From the NCBI GenBank assembly GCA_016946835.1, contig JACVTC010000019.1, forward strand, positions 316,001 to 380,000: a stretch of DNA of 64,000 bases. The letters are read 5' to 3'. This stretch comes from Neocallimastix lanati (nom. inval.) (Eukaryota; Neocallimastigomycota; Neocallimastigomycetes; Neocallimastigales; Neocallimastigaceae). The position numbers were made by a program, and so were the translations under genes. Within the stretch, counting starts at the first letter, position 1; the number at the start of each line of letters is the position of its first letter. This document shows positions 1 through 15,939 of this stretch, piece by piece. Below the pieces are notes generated by a model. It saw nothing but the letters and a program-made list of their open reading frames with translations. It was not told the origin of the DNA and ran no database searches.

Positions 1-1610
1 TGGCGAAATTTGGTATAACGACATTATTTTATCAAGGAAATCTCCATTAAATATAAAAAATTTAAGAAATAATGCCTTTCCATCAAGTAATTTAAAAATT
101 GTATATCCATCATCTAATAAAAATATTGTATCTTTTTGTTTTTTGATTTTGTTTTTTTATATTTTTTTTTGTAATTTTGTAATTTTGTAATTTTTTAATA
201 TATAAATTTATTCATTTATATTTATATTTTTAATATAAATATTTATTAATTAAAAATTTATTTAAATAATTTCTGATTTATATTTATTTAAAAAACATTT
301 ACCAGAGGATATTCTATTTTTTATTTCTTTTATTGTTTCTAATGCCTTAATTGCTTCATCACTCTTCAAATCAGGAAATGTTGAATTGACTGATTTTCTA
401 TGTGAGTATATTATTTCACTAAAAGAAACTATACATTCTGAATCTATTAATATTATTAATATAAATTAAATTCATATTTATTTTTTGTTTTATTTTAATT
501 TTTTCTATTACTTTATTAATTTATTTATTTATTTATTTATTTATTATTTATTTATTTATTTATTATATATCTGTTTTTGTTTTTTTTTTGTTTTTTTGTT
601 TTTTTTTTTTGTTTTTTTTTTTGTTTTCAGTCTTTTATTTTATTTTATTTTATATTTATTTGTTTATTTTATACTAACCACTAAACAATCCATTATATCC
701 AATTAAATCTGTATTATTTAATTCTTTTTCCCTATTCAAAATATATTCACCTGTGTCCATCATTTCATTCCATGTTTTCGGTATTGTTTTATTGTATTTT
801 TTTAAATATTTTATATTTGAATACAATACATTATATGCTATTCGTATAGGCTAAAATAATCAATAAATAATTATTAAATATATATTTTTATTTTATACAT
901 ATAGACATATATATATATATATATATATATTTTATTTATTATATATATATATATATTTTTTATTATTATTTTTTAATAAACACATAATTTAGAAAATTAA
1001 TAATATTAAATATATTTATAAATATATAATAAATAAATAGAGAGATAGATAAAGTAATTTACCATTCCAATTAATTTATTTTTAAATATACAATAGTTAT
1101 TAATGATATTTGAATTATAGATGCTTAAAACTTCATTTGGAATATATTCTTTTAAATCCATTAGATAAGGTGCATAATTTAGGACATAGTTGTTATCAAT
1201 GATATATAAATCATATTTACTGGAGCCTTTTTTCAAGAGATATTCTACTGCTGATCCAAAATCATTAATGGCTAATGTTGAATTGTTATTTGTAAAGAGA
1301 TTGAAATTAACATCGATATCTAAATTATGGGTTCTGGTATAATTTTTAAATTCTTCTTTAAATAAATCACAAAACTTGTAATTTCTATCTATAAGATATA
1401 CTAATATATTTAGTGTTATAGTTTTTCCATAATCTATATTACCATATATATATATATTATCAAATATTTTATTATTAATTTAATTGTATATATGAATAGA
1501 ATATATATGGAACAAAATATATATATAGAAAATAATTAAAAAAATTATTTATAATTACGTATATTTAAAGATAGAAAAAATAAAAGAAAATATTTAATAT
1601 TATATTTCAT
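1..1610 (-). CDS. Solute-binding-protein-like ectodomain of a probable gut-fungal receptor, five exons, 3' partial
   Basis: Exons read on the minus strand: 1610-1559, 1433-1063, 850-679, 443-303 and 131-1. Every junction has GT and AG and the reading phase carries across all four, giving about 290 residues before the window edge. Exon 1 encodes a signal peptide (MKYNIKYFLLFFLSL). The mature part starts TLNILVYLIDRN and contains a Leu/Ile-rich segment, KNKLIGMPIRIAYNVLYSN, PKTWNEMMDTGEYIL and LIGYNGLFS, the layout of family 1 extracellular solute-binding proteins (MalE-like). Anaerobic gut fungi carry such domains on secreted or membrane proteins, often ahead of a class C GPCR-like seven-helix domain; that part would lie beyond position 1, so the receptor assignment is inference. 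The start was chosen because it alone gives a signal peptide in phase. The ligand cannot be told. Neighbouring DNA upstream is AT-rich without a gene. Confidence 0.85.
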
Positions 1611-3713
<2,103 letters not shown>

Positions 3714-3748
3714 TAGACTAGGAATAAACTTTATTTAATAATATTTAT

Positions 3749-3785
<37 letters not shown>

Positions 3786-5950
3786 CTGAAAATAAAATAC
3801 ATGAAATTTTTTTAATATCAATATTATAAAAAAAAATTATGTCATTATTTAGGAACGAAATGGCCTCTAACTCTTCTCATTCATGTAGATGATAGCTCCA
3901 TGTAGATTAAAAAATTATCATTCAAATCTGTATCATAATTTCTTCTTAAAATTTACTCGACTTCCGATACTCTTAATAATGGTAGGTTTAATGATATATA
4001 AATTAATCATAGGCGTAGCATTAGTAAAGGAATACCTCAAGTCCTTCAAAATATGAAATCAGTAATAAAAAAAAAAAAAAAAAAAAAAAAAATAAAAAAA
4101 AAAAAGATTCTCTCGAAGGTGACTGAAAGAAGGATATTATTAATAAAATTGCTTTTTTTTTTTTTTCCCCTTCAACCAATTTTTAAGATTTCATATATTC
4201 AAAGTTCCTCCAAGTTATCATGAAAAATCTTCCTCTTTGTCATCAGGAATACACATAGATTTTTCATGAACAATTCGAGAAAAACTTATAAAAATTTCAT
4301 CAACCAATTGAATGAAATTGTTGTCTAAATTCTTCAAATTTAGGGTATAAAAGTATTCAGTGTGTACAACTGAATATGCTGTTACTTTCACCATTATAAG
4401 GATAGTATATTTGGACAATCTTCTGAGAGTAATTTATTTTTTTATATATATAATAAGATTTCACATCAAATTTGAAATCACATTTAATTCGTTCAATCCA
4501 AGAAAAAAAAAAAATTCAAGAAAAAATTGTGAATATTTTAATGATAGATATTGAATAATTTTTTTTTTTTTTTTAAAAAATCATTTTTAAACACCTTGTA
4601 TTTAATTGATCTAATCAAGGAAGTACTTGTACAACAAACGTTTTCTCAGTAAAACTTCTATTATTTCTATATAGGAAGTTTATTTTTGTGTTTTGGTGTA
4701 TTGCTAATCTATGTGTCATTTTTTTTAGTCCATGAATAATGTGAGAAAGTATAGGTATATTTTCATCTAATTGAAAAAAAAAAAAAAAAAATAATACAAA
4801 AAGACTCTTTCCACTTTTTAAAGCATTTGAATTATCACATTTGTACAAATACTTAGCCATAGGGGGTATAAGTAGTTCCCTTGACATATTATAAATAATA
4901 GTATTGGAATCCTTATTTTTAATACCAAAAAACTCCAAAACAAACCTTGATTATATGCAGATTGAGCTTTTTCAGTGTTCTTTTTATTTAACCCTGGTAA
5001 AGGTTCATAGTAAAGAACTGAACTAAGGACAAAGGAAACTTGAATACGAATTTTAAAGTAGAAAGATATGTTCCTATTGGTTAAAAATCGAAAGAAAGAT
5101 TTAACCTGTACAATTTATTTTTACTGTTCATCTCAGCAAATAAATAGGCTCTAAAATCTAAAAATATTCCAAGATATGTATATTGATTAATGCTTGGAAG
5201 ATGGTTCATACCAGGCTTAAAATAGTCTTAAAGGTTGATTAATGTCCCATGATTCCTGAGGAGAAGAAGAAATGTTTACTATTCCTTTCCAATAATTTTC
5301 AATAAGACTGTGGCCCGTTTATATCAGAAGTAAGTTATTCATAGTATTCTGCAAGACGGTTGAGTTGACCTTCTTGATAAAGCAGGTAGTGTTCTTGAGA
5401 TACTAGAGCATTACCTCGCTTTATCTCTAATTTGCACAGGTGATTAGGAAGGAAAGAGAGTAAGATGGTTTATAGATTTTCTTTAGAACAGACCAACCAC
5501 ATTGAGGGTCATTTTTTAAGAAACCTTCCCCTTATGGAATAAATCAAATTTTTAAATCTTTATCATCCTAATATTCCTCTTAATACAAATAATATAATCA
5601 AAAAGAACCCTGTATTCTCTGGAGAGATCACAAAATGCTTGTAGATTAGATAAGATCATTTTTAAGTTTAAATTTTTAATCCTTTTATAAAAAAAAAAAA
5701 AAAATAAATGTTTTTCATGAGATAGTTTCTTAATATACATAGGGTAATGGAAATGGAATGCTGAACTCTATAGATTTTTAGGAACTTTTGATTTAATTTC
5801 ATCACCTAAATTCATTGGCTGTATAAAAAAAAAAAAAGTTTTGTTACCATTGAGTTAGGGTTCAGATTATCATTAGGTTCAAATTCATCCAGTAAATATG
5901 TAAATTTATTATGAGATAAAATTGTTTCATGTTTATCCCTACAAATTCGA
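3714..5950 (-). mobile_element. Decayed family A LINE copy (linker, RT thumb, C-terminal domain, 3' UTR)
   Basis: On the minus strand the fragments come in LINE order. First (5950-5760) is the endonuclease-RT linker, RICRDKHETILSHNKF, nearly the same as in the plus-strand copy at 39250. Next comes NDPQCGWSVLKKIYKPS (near 5500), then an RT thumb with YTYLGI (near 5190), and a post-RT part with NIIYNMSREL-like residues and MAKYLYKC (4960-4800). The remains of the C-terminal domain follow (about 4230-3850; LGG, KPTIIKSI). The 3' UTR ends TAAATAAAGTTTATTCCTAGTCT, as in the plus-strand A copies at 19.8 and 21.2 kb. The RT palm with its catalytic aspartates is missing and stops and frameshifts are many, so it is dead. 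Homopolymer runs interrupt it at several points. Confidence 0.8.
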
Positions 5951-7255
5951 CTAGACTATCTGAAAGAAATGATGGTCTTCTCCTTCAGAGGCATTGGCCC
6001 TGCTAGCCTGTCTTACTGCATTTTCAGCATTGACCCTCCTGATTAATTTGCGCTCATACTTTCCGAATAGTAACCCTTGCCGAGTACTAGCCCGTGGCAT
6101 AATTTCTGAAAAGAGAGCCGCAGATCGTACCAAGAATGGCGTTTTTGAATAATCACCAGAAATGATTTGGTTTTTAAACAAAATATTCCATTCCTTTTTA
6201 TAATTTAAATCTATTATATCTGCATCTCTTCCACCAAGAAAGAAGTTCTATCGTCGGTACCACGTCACATATATATTTAAACACTCATTATTCAGAAAAT
6301 TACTTTAAATTACCACGATTTTCACCAATTGAACGATTCACTTAATTAGTAGTAACGATATTATAATTTTCACTATCACTAATATTAATATTCCTATTTT
6401 CAATATCACTATTTCTACTATTATTAACAATATTATTAATATTATTAATATTATATACTTCGTTACTACTATCAGAATCTGAACTTAATTCTATATTATT
6501 CATATCTGTGATCACAGTATTTACATTACTATTTGATGTTGGATAGTATTTAGAAATTATATAAAATTTTTCATAAAGAATATCAACATCCTTAAAATAT
6601 TTCATTCGAAATACACGGAAAAGATAGCATTTAGAAAGCCAATGTTTCAATCGAGGATTACTATATTTTCTATAACAACAAGGACAACCTTTCAGGACAG
6701 TCTTCTTCAATCATTTTGGCGGCTTTGGTAACACGAGCATCGAATTTATATCCACATCTGGCACGAAGTACCCATCGGAAGCCAATGCTAAATTCAGGAT
6801 ATTTATAATTTAGCTTAAGATACTCTCTAGTTTTCTCAAATTTATTTTTAATGTAAGCCTTAGCTTTGATTGATTTTAAGAAATGGGTAGGAATTAGAGA
6901 AAGAATTCATGAATAAACTATTACCGACTTCTTGAAAACAAATGCAAATAGGATTAAAAATATAATTGAATTAAAATGAGTTAAGAACGCCAATGTTTTT
7001 TTTCAGAAGTTCCAACAATTAATATTCCAACTAATTCAGAGGTTAAAATATTGAGATGAAGTAGTCTTCTATATTAATATAGTATTTTTTAACAATTCCA
7101 TGGATAATTTCGATATAATTTGATATTTTTTTTTTAACTTATAAATTCCTACTGACTACCTTCAGTCCAACGTTCAAGATTATGAATGAAAATTAAAACA
7201 GTTTTTTTCCATTGTCAGGACCAAAAACGACTCAGGCCTTGATATATTCAACATT
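5951..7255 (-). mobile_element. Decayed family C LINE copy with RT deleted
   Basis: Read on the minus strand, it starts at 7255 with the N-terminal region also seen at 38.16 kb (VLIFIHNLERWTE). It enters the endonuclease start (CICFQEVGNSLF, near 6930) and jumps straight to the region before the CCHC motif (YKYPEFSIGFRWVLRARCGY, near 6800). The CCHC motif is CPCCYRKYSNPRLKHWLSKC (near 6690-6620). After a variable Asn/Ser-rich stretch comes the C-terminal domain ending NAVRQASRANAS (near 6020). Most of the endonuclease and the whole RT are lost through an internal deletion. The copy ends at its stop codon (5952) and directly abuts the next LINE piece without its own 3' UTR. Confidence 0.8.
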
Positions 7256-7835
7256 ATATTAATAATAAAAAAAAATATTATAATAATAAAATAAAATAAA
7301 AAAAATAAGTAAATGAAGTAAAAAAAAAAAAAATACATGTAATAAAAAGAAAAAAGAAATAATAAAAAGAAAAAAGAAATAATAAAAAGAAAAAAGATAA
7401 AAAAAAATAAACAAAACAAAACAAAACAAAACAAAACAAAACAAAACAAAACAAAACAAAACAAAACAAAACAAAACAAAACAAAACAAAACAAAACAAA
7501 ACAAAACAAAACAAAACAAAACAAAACAAAACAAAACAAAACAAAACAAAACAAAACAAAACAAAGCAAAACAAAACAAAACAAAACAAAACAAAACAAA
7601 ACAAAACAAAACAAAACAAAACAAAACAAAACAAAAAAAAAAAAAAAAAAAAATAAAAAATAAAAAATAAAAAATAAAATAAAATAAAATAAAATAATGG
7701 TATAAAGTATTCTAGTTTCATTTAATTAATATCTGTAAGACTTCACAAGGGCATTATTATACTGAAGTATAATAATTAATTTTGACTTCACAACTTTGCT
7801 GTGATCTCTTCTTTCGAGATAATTTTTTTTTCTTT
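7256..7835 (-). mobile_element. Family C LINE 3' UTR fragment
   Basis: Minus-strand positions 7810-7690 match the 3' UTR of the plus-strand C copy at 23.02-23.11 kb almost base for base, including the GAAGTC-flanked hairpin at 7756-7773 and the AAATGAAACTAGAAT stretch. After that it runs into T-rich tail sequence in which a (TTTTG)n array has grown (7410-7632). Only a few codons of the C-terminal frame remain upstream. It lies head to tail with the next LINE fragment, whose sequence starts at about 7255. Confidence 0.8.
7410..7632. repeat. (AAAAC)n microsatellite, about 44 units, inside a LINE 3' UTR
   Basis: Pentamer array, pure apart from one AAAGC unit near 7565. At the same place the C copy on the plus strand (about 23165-23180) has only two such units. 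The three overlapping minus-strand open frames (poly Phe-Cys-Val-Leu) result from the array having no stop in any minus frame and are not genes. Confidence 0.95.
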
Positions 7836-7877
7836 TCTAATATTGTATTTATTTTACTCATTCATATTTGCACCTTA

Positions 7878-7928
<51 letters not shown>

Positions 7929-8366
7929 TTTTAAATTTTTGTTTTTTTGTTTTTTTGTTTTTTAACTTTACCGTTAAAAAATATCTCAAAAATAGCTATA
8001 TTATTATGTAATTTACTATATATTTATAAATACTGAAATATATTACTTTAAACTCTCTATAATGAAGTTCTTTTTTAATTATTTTTGCACCTCACTATTA
8101 ATATAAAATTGTTCTAAAAATTGAAATTCCCATAAAAAATAATAAATCCATTGATTTTTCTTTCAAAAATATATGATTTATATAAATTTATTTATTATTC
8201 TTTTAAAATCTAAAATTTATAGATAAAAGGAAAATAAAGATTCTTTTAAAATCTAAAATTTATAGATAAAAGGAAAATAAAGATAAAGATCTGTACAATG
8301 TTTTCAATTAATTTAATAAAAATTGAAATTTAATTAATGAAATTTGAAAAATTTTAATTCAGTATA

Positions 8367-8427
<61 letters not shown>

Positions 8428-8663
8428 AAATTCATCTCAATATGAACAATGTTAAGGATAATCATTTCTGATTTTAAAAGTCATGTCATAAAACGTCAAA
8501 ACAAAATAACAAAAAAGCTATATAGCATTAAAATTTTGATATAAAATAATTATGAAGATAGATTATTCATAAATAGGATATTAATTAACAAAGTTAAAAG
8601 GATTAATTAGCATACTAAACATATTAATTGATACTTGAAGTCCGAAATAAAATAAAATAAAAA

Positions 8664-8700
<37 letters not shown>

Positions 8701-9600
8701 ATTTATGTGGATGTTTATAATACATAAAGTACAATATTTAATAATATCATAAAATATATATAATAAATATGATTATATGGATAGTAATTATTAATTAAGA
8801 TTCCATTTTGCTATATAGTATTGGTGATGGCTTCTATAAATTATGAAAAATAATTTTTTTTAAACTATACCATTCAAAAATCGCTAAAGAAAACCACTTA
8901 TGAACGATACAGTACTAGTTAGGCAATCTTCCTGAAAACTTATATACCATAATATATGACTCTATTCTTTATATTATAAAGTTCTTTTAAAAGTTTTTGT
9001 TCTATACTCTTGATATGAAACAGTTTTAAAATTAAAGTTTTTTCATATAAATAAATCTAAAAACATTTAAATATATAAAACTACTTATACATAGATTATT
9101 AATAGGTTAAATGGTTTACATATAATAATCATATATAAATTGAATAATTTATTTAAACGTGTACATACACTTTTCAGTAATAATAATTAATATAAAAAAA
9201 AAAAACTAGTTGAAAAAAAAAAATTTTTATAGTATCAGTTTGACGTTGACTCTCTTGATTATGTAAGATTTATTCTCTTCTATTAATGGTAATGTAATTA
9301 AACTAATTTATTTGCTGGAATATAATAATCTTTTTATATAAAGTTCTTTTAAAATGTCTTAGTTCTTCATTATAGAAGCGAAACACATCCAAAGTTAACT
9401 TTCCACATGAAAAAGGCAAATACATAAATTCATTGAATTATCTTTAAAAATTTTAAATTTATAAATGAAAAGAATTTAAAGTCTAATTTCCTTACTTATT
9501 AAATAAAATAAAAAAAGTCACTGATGATATCTATTGATTTCAGCAGTCTCTTATTCATTGTATATTTGAATAAAAGACTAATCAACTTCCTTTTAACATG
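7836..9600. repeat. AT-rich DNA with degenerate repeat copies
   Basis: Parts of 7960-8870 recur in degenerate form at about 8870-9480 (shared AAATNGCTA, AAGTTCTTTT and TTTATA blocks) and around 2845-3420. Inside it a 43-bp unit is perfectly duplicated in tandem at 8197-8239 and 8240-8282. Poly(A) runs of about 40-54 bases stand at 7881, 8371 and 8665, as expected of old retroposon tails. No coding frame is seen. That these copies form one old interspersed family is inference from visual comparison. Confidence 0.5.
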
Positions 9601-9682
9601 GATTATAATTAGGAGAACTATCTGTAACATTATTACTTTTAATAGTAATAGTGACATAACTTTAATTACTTTTTATTAAAAT

Positions 9683-9714
<32 letters not shown>

Positions 9715-10076
9715 TATATAATATGAGCATATAAATAAAATTTATTTTACTATTACTATTATATTTACATATAATATTATTAATTTTAAAGTTAAAAGTT
9801 AATAATACATATATTTAATTTGAAAAATTTTATATTAATTTAATTAATGAAGCTTTTTTTTTTCTAAAAAAAAAAAAAAAAAATCTTACTATCATAATAA
9901 TTAATATTTATAGCATTACTTTATACTTTTACTATTAACAATATGTAAATGTTTATATATATATATATATATAGCTTTAACAAAAGAAGAACATGAAAAG
10001 TGTAAAAAAAAAATAAAAAAAATAAAAAATAAAAGTATTTATACCAACCTCTTTTATAATGAGAATTACATAAATG

Positions 10077-10112
<36 letters not shown>

Positions 10113-11820
10113 TTTTTTTTTAAATAAAAAGTATAATAAAATTGAATAATTAAATATTACTAACTGAATTAATAAAAACTTTTTTTTTTATGTTTTAAAT
10201 TAAAATATAATGGATACCTCATGTAATTTTTAATAATTATTTTTAAAAAAGGCACAATCGAAAAAGAAAATTAAAATATTTATATAAATCTTAATTCATA
10301 GCTTATTCTACATTAACATACGACTTTTCAATTATCTATTTATTTTATCATAAATTGATGATATATGTCGCTAATACAATATAAAAAAAATAAATAATAA
10401 TATAAAAAATAAAAAAATAAAAATAAAAAAAAATATATTAGAAAATAAATCTTTTATACAAATTCAAACATCTCTTATAAACCATTATAATAAAATTTAG
10501 AACAAAAATATGTTAGATTATGTGTAAATATAAAATATATATAATATAATATATATTAGATTTGAAGTTTGGCAACAAATAATAAAAAAATAATCTTTAA
10601 AATTATAAAAATAAATATAAATAAATAAATAGATAAATAAATAAATAAATAATAAACATAAAATATTGCTTATGATTTTAATTTATATATTTTTGGTTAT
10701 ATTTTTTATTCATTATATTTTACAATATCACAAGACATGTTGTACTATATATTAAAATAATACCAACTTTTAAAAAAAAATTAAATAAATAAACAATAGA
10801 TATAAATATACATTTATTTCATTTAATAATTGTTTATTGTATATAATATATATAACGGTATATACCAAAATTATTAGTATTAGATATATGTAATTAATAA
10901 TTTAATAATTAAATAATAAATAATTGAATAATAATAAATAATAGAAATTATGGATAGAAATAAATATTAACAATGTTATGTTAAGTATTAACAAAAATAA
11001 ATATTAATTATTAAAATTTAAATATTAACAATGTTATATAAGTATTAACAAATGTAAAGGATGATTTCTATTCAACATCAATGGATCATCCAATATTATT
11101 AATATAACAATAATAAAAAATATTTTTAAGTTATAATAATTAATTAATATAATCATTTAATATAAAAAAATAAAAAAAAAAAAAAAAGTTAATTATTAAT
11201 AAATAAATAAACAGAAATACTTAAATATAAATATTTTAATAGAATAAACAATAAGCATTATTTCTATATTTATTTATGTATATTATATTACAGTTGATTA
11301 TATATGATATATATAAAGAAATATAATATAAAATACATTTATGCATAAAATGTTTATAAATGTTTAAAATTTAAAAAATCTATTTATAAAATAAAATATA
11401 ATAAATTAGTTCTTAATAATAAATCTAAAATCTTTATTTAATCTAGAGATATAAACCTTATTTATTATGGAATATCAAATAAATAAAAGTTCATTTTTAG
11501 ATATTATGTCTATGTTAAAGTATATATTATATATTATAGTAATTAGTAATTAGTACATATATACTCTTCAATGTTAGAAGATTAAACATTAGTATAAAAT
11601 TAATAATATATTTATTTTTCTTTTTCTTTTTTAAATACATAATGTTAAAGAACCACGTTATTCTATATAGTCCGATTTAATGTTACTTAAATACTACTAA
11701 TTCTATATTTATTATTTATTTAATTAAATGCATCATAAGTATCATAATTATTTTTCAAATATTTGTATTATTGATTATTATTATTATTATTATTATTATT
11801 ATAAATAATTATTCAGTTAA

Positions 11821-11824
11821 TTAG

Positions 11825-11923
<99 letters not shown>

Positions 11924-11933
11924 TGCATTAATA
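11821..11933. repeat. (ATTT)n microsatellite
   Basis: About 28 tetranucleotide units in a row, essentially pure. Confidence 0.95.
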
Positions 11934-12361
11934 TAAATTTTAAAATTTAATATATAAAGATTTTTAAGGCAATAATTAAATTTTTATAAAGAAATAAATT
12001 ATTTTTTTTATTCATAGTGATGCCTCTTTATTTATATTTATTTTAATACAATATTAAGATTAATTTTATTAAATATGAAAATATGTATAATATAATAAAA
12101 AAATTTTTTTCAGTGTTTTTAATCTTAATATTTTTTGATTATTACTAATAATAAAATTTTACTATAATAATTTTAATTATATTAATGATTATTTCTATTA
12201 AAAATTAACATTACATAAAATTATTATTATTATTATTATTTCAAATATTATTTTTATTATATATTTATATTATATATGATTATTTTTTATGAGAATTTAA
12301 TTAATATTATAGTATTTATTTATTTATTATTCATTCATTCATTCATTCATTTATTATTAAT

Positions 12362-12436
12362 TAATTAATTTATTTATTTATTTATTTATTATTATTTATT
12401 TATTTATTTATTTATTATTTATTTATTTATTTGCTT

Positions 12437-12504
<68 letters not shown>

Positions 12505-12507
12505 TTA
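12362..12507. repeat. (ATTT)n microsatellite with interruptions
   Basis: Runs of TTTA separated by three TTATTA-type slips and one TTTG; next to a short (ATTC)n run at 12331-12352. Confidence 0.9.
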
Positions 12508-13715
12508 TATAAAATTTTTGATAATTTTTTCCTATTTAAATTTAAAAATTGTGTAAATGTAATGAAATTATTATTAATAGTACAAATTTTATTGCCTTAT
12601 TTTTTATATATATAGGAAATTGTAACTGTCGAAAGAAACATAAAAAAGGAATTTCTTTATATATTATTTCAAATATTACTAAATTATTAATACATATAAT
12701 GCCAAGACTAAATTAAATTTTATATCATAAATTAAATAATATATGTATCATATATTATCAATATATTTCTCTTAATAATTACTAATTAGTATCTATTGAA
12801 TTCCAAAAATAGTAAAAACTAATAAAATTAAAAAATTTTAAAAATAATTAAAGCTAAAATTTAAAAAAAAAAACATTTAGAATTTAAAATTAAAAAAAAA
12901 AAATCTAATAAAGGATAATAATTAATTATATGAATAATAAAATACAATAAATACAAAATCTAATAATAATATAAATTATTTCTATTTATTGTTATATAAA
13001 ATTAATGCGATAACCATAAAGTATAAAAACTTTTTATTTCTGATTGATCATTTATATAACAAATAAAAATAAAATATAGTGATAGATAAAAGATGATAAA
13101 ACGATCAAACATGTTTAATAGGAAAGCTATATATATTTTTTTTTAAATTGTACATATCTATTAAATATTTGATAATATTTGACAAAATAACTGAAAATGA
13201 AAATGTTTATTAATATCAAAATATTAATGGTTGATCAATTATAAAATAATACATTACATAAAATAAATTCAATCTAGTTTAATATCTAATCGTTAATCAC
13301 AACAATTCGTTAAATTATTTAAAAATTATAAATTAAAATTTAAGAAATAATATCGTGTTAAAAAAAATACAAAAAAAAAATAATACATAAATTATATAAT
13401 ATATACAATAAAAAAAATATAATAAAATAAAATAAAAATATTAAATACAAAATATAATATGAAATATGAAATAAAACAATTTATAAAAACATAATATACC
13501 ATATGTTGTATTAAATAAAATAAAATTAAAATTAAATAAATAAAAATTTAGTTAATTAGATACTATATATAATAAAATAATAATAAAATAATGAAAGTTA
13601 TTTGATCAATTAAAAGTATTGTGGCATTGGAATATCAATTGGTTACAAATTAATATTAGGGTATCTATATTTAAATTAATATTTTTTAAATTTATAAAAT
13701 GAAATTGGTTTAATA

Positions 13716-14150
13716 AATAATAAATAAATAATAAATAATAAATAATAAATAATAAATAATAAATAATAAATAATAAATAATAAATAATATATAATATATA
13801 AATAAATAATAAATGAATAATAAATAATAAATAATAAATAATAAATAATAAATAATAAATAATAAATAATATATAAATAAATAATAAATGAATAATAAAT
13901 AATAAATAATAAATAATAAATAATAAATAATAAATAATAAATAATAAATAATAAATAATAAATAATAAATAATAAATAATAAATAATAAATAATAAATAA
14001 TAAATAATTAAATAATAAATAATAAATAATAAATAATAAAGAATAAAGAATATTAAATATTAAATATTAAATAATAGATAATAAAGAATAAAGAATATTA
14101 AATATTAAATATTAAATATTAAATAATAGATAATAGATAATAAATAAAAA
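13716..14150. repeat. (TAAATAA)n heptamer array
   Basis: About 320 bp of TAAATAA units with occasional tetramer and TATATAA variants, decaying at its right end into TATTAAA and AATAGAT heptamer variants. No coding content. Confidence 0.9.
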
Positions 14151-14745
14151 GTATATTTTATTGCTATAAGATGTAATAATGTATTTCTTATTTATAGTAG
14201 AGAAATTAAATATTTTGAATATATGTTAAATAAATATTAAATAAATGAATTAAAAAAGTAATGAATATCAAACAATGAAATAAACTATTAAATGATATAT
14301 GTTAGAATATGTGAACCCCAAAATTTCTAACTCTTAACAATTTAATAATAAATAAATGAATATAAATGAATAAGTAGATAAAAATAAATAAGAAGATAAT
14401 AAATAAATAAGAAAATAATAAATAAATACTAAAAATAAAAATATATATATTAAATATTAAATAAATTAAATTTATAATAATAAAAAAAAAAAAAAAAAAA
14501 CATTTAATAAATAAAACTACCATAAAGTCGATAAATAAATAAATAAATATGAATACTTTTAAATAAAATGTTATTAATAGGAATAAAAGGATTAATTAAA
14601 ATTGCTTATTACTAATATAGAATAAACAAAAAAGGAATGATTATTCCATTTATTAAATTTAGAAATTCAAAATCGTGGCAATTTATTTCCTTTATTTATA
14701 TCACTTTTATTTCTTCTATTAATCTTCATAAAAAAAATAAAAAAA

Positions 14746-14803
<58 letters not shown>

Positions 14804-15939
14804 GACACATTTTTTAAAAAAAAAAAAATTTTATTTTTATTTATTTATTATTTTTATAAGATATATGCTTTATATATATTAATCTATATTATAATATATT
14901 ATAATAGTTAAATTTCTATTGAATTAAAGTTTTTTTTAAAAAAAAAAAATTAAACTTGACTAACTTTTTTATTTATTTTTCAAATTGATTAAAAATTTAT
15001 ATACTCAATATATTATTCAATATATTCGAATTGATTAAATATTATCCATTCATTTATTCTTCCATATGTTAGTTCAATATAGAAAAGCATATATAATTGA
15101 TTGATTGATTGTAGTATGATCCATAGAATTGGTTATTAATAATTAATTAATAAAATAAATACTAATATAAATAAATAGTTTTTTTATAATCAAAGGTATA
15201 TTATGCATATATTTAAATATAATTAAAATAAATAGAAATCATTAAATATAGAAGTACTATTATTTTTGTATTATATTTATTTTATAAGTATTTATTATAA
15301 TAAACATTAAAATAAAATAAAATAAAAATAAAAATTTAAATAAAATTAAATAAAATTAAAAAAAAATTAAATAAAATTAAATAAAAATAAAATAAATAAA
15401 TTATAAGAAAATAAAAACATTTTATAATTGTATAATTTAATAGTTTAAATAATAATATATAATATAAATGTAAAAAAATAAATATATATTTAATTAAAGT
15501 TTTTATATTTAATTTAATTAAATTCAATAATATATAATATTATTAATAAAAAAAAAGTTAAAAAATTTTTAGTATAAAAAGAACGATTAACTCTAAAAAG
15601 AAGTAAAAAAATTTTTTTTTAAAATCTAATCTTGTTTGAATAGTTATATATTATTAGAGTAATTATTTAACAGATACGAGAAACAAATTTGTTTTATTAT
15701 TTATAATTTTTTTTTCAATTTCGTGTAAAAAGAAAAATAAATATTAAAACAATTATTTGTAATAATTTTACATAGAAAAAGTAAACAAAACCATCGTATC
15801 ATAATTATATATTATTCAAGTAAAAAGTCCTTATTTATATTATTTTAAATTAATAAATATTTACAAGCAGTAGTACATATTTGTTAATTAAGACAATAAC
15901 TATAATATAGATATTGGTTTTTATTTTAATTGTTCATAA

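Larger units (their letters stand above)
9601..15900. other. Long AT-rich intergenic region, no gene seen
   Basis: About 6.3 kb of almost pure A/T with microsatellites (listed separately) and poly(A) runs near 9673 and 10078. I looked for open frames with mixed codons, splice-site pairs and GC-richer islands and found none. The open frame at 14302-14523 (minus) is only Ile/Phe/Leu-rich AT sequence. Confidence 0.7.

Noticed and set aside
7180-7721. Three overlapping minus-strand frames of repeated Phe-Cys-Val-Leu
   Set aside because: They are pure translation of the TTTTG array inside a LINE 3' UTR.
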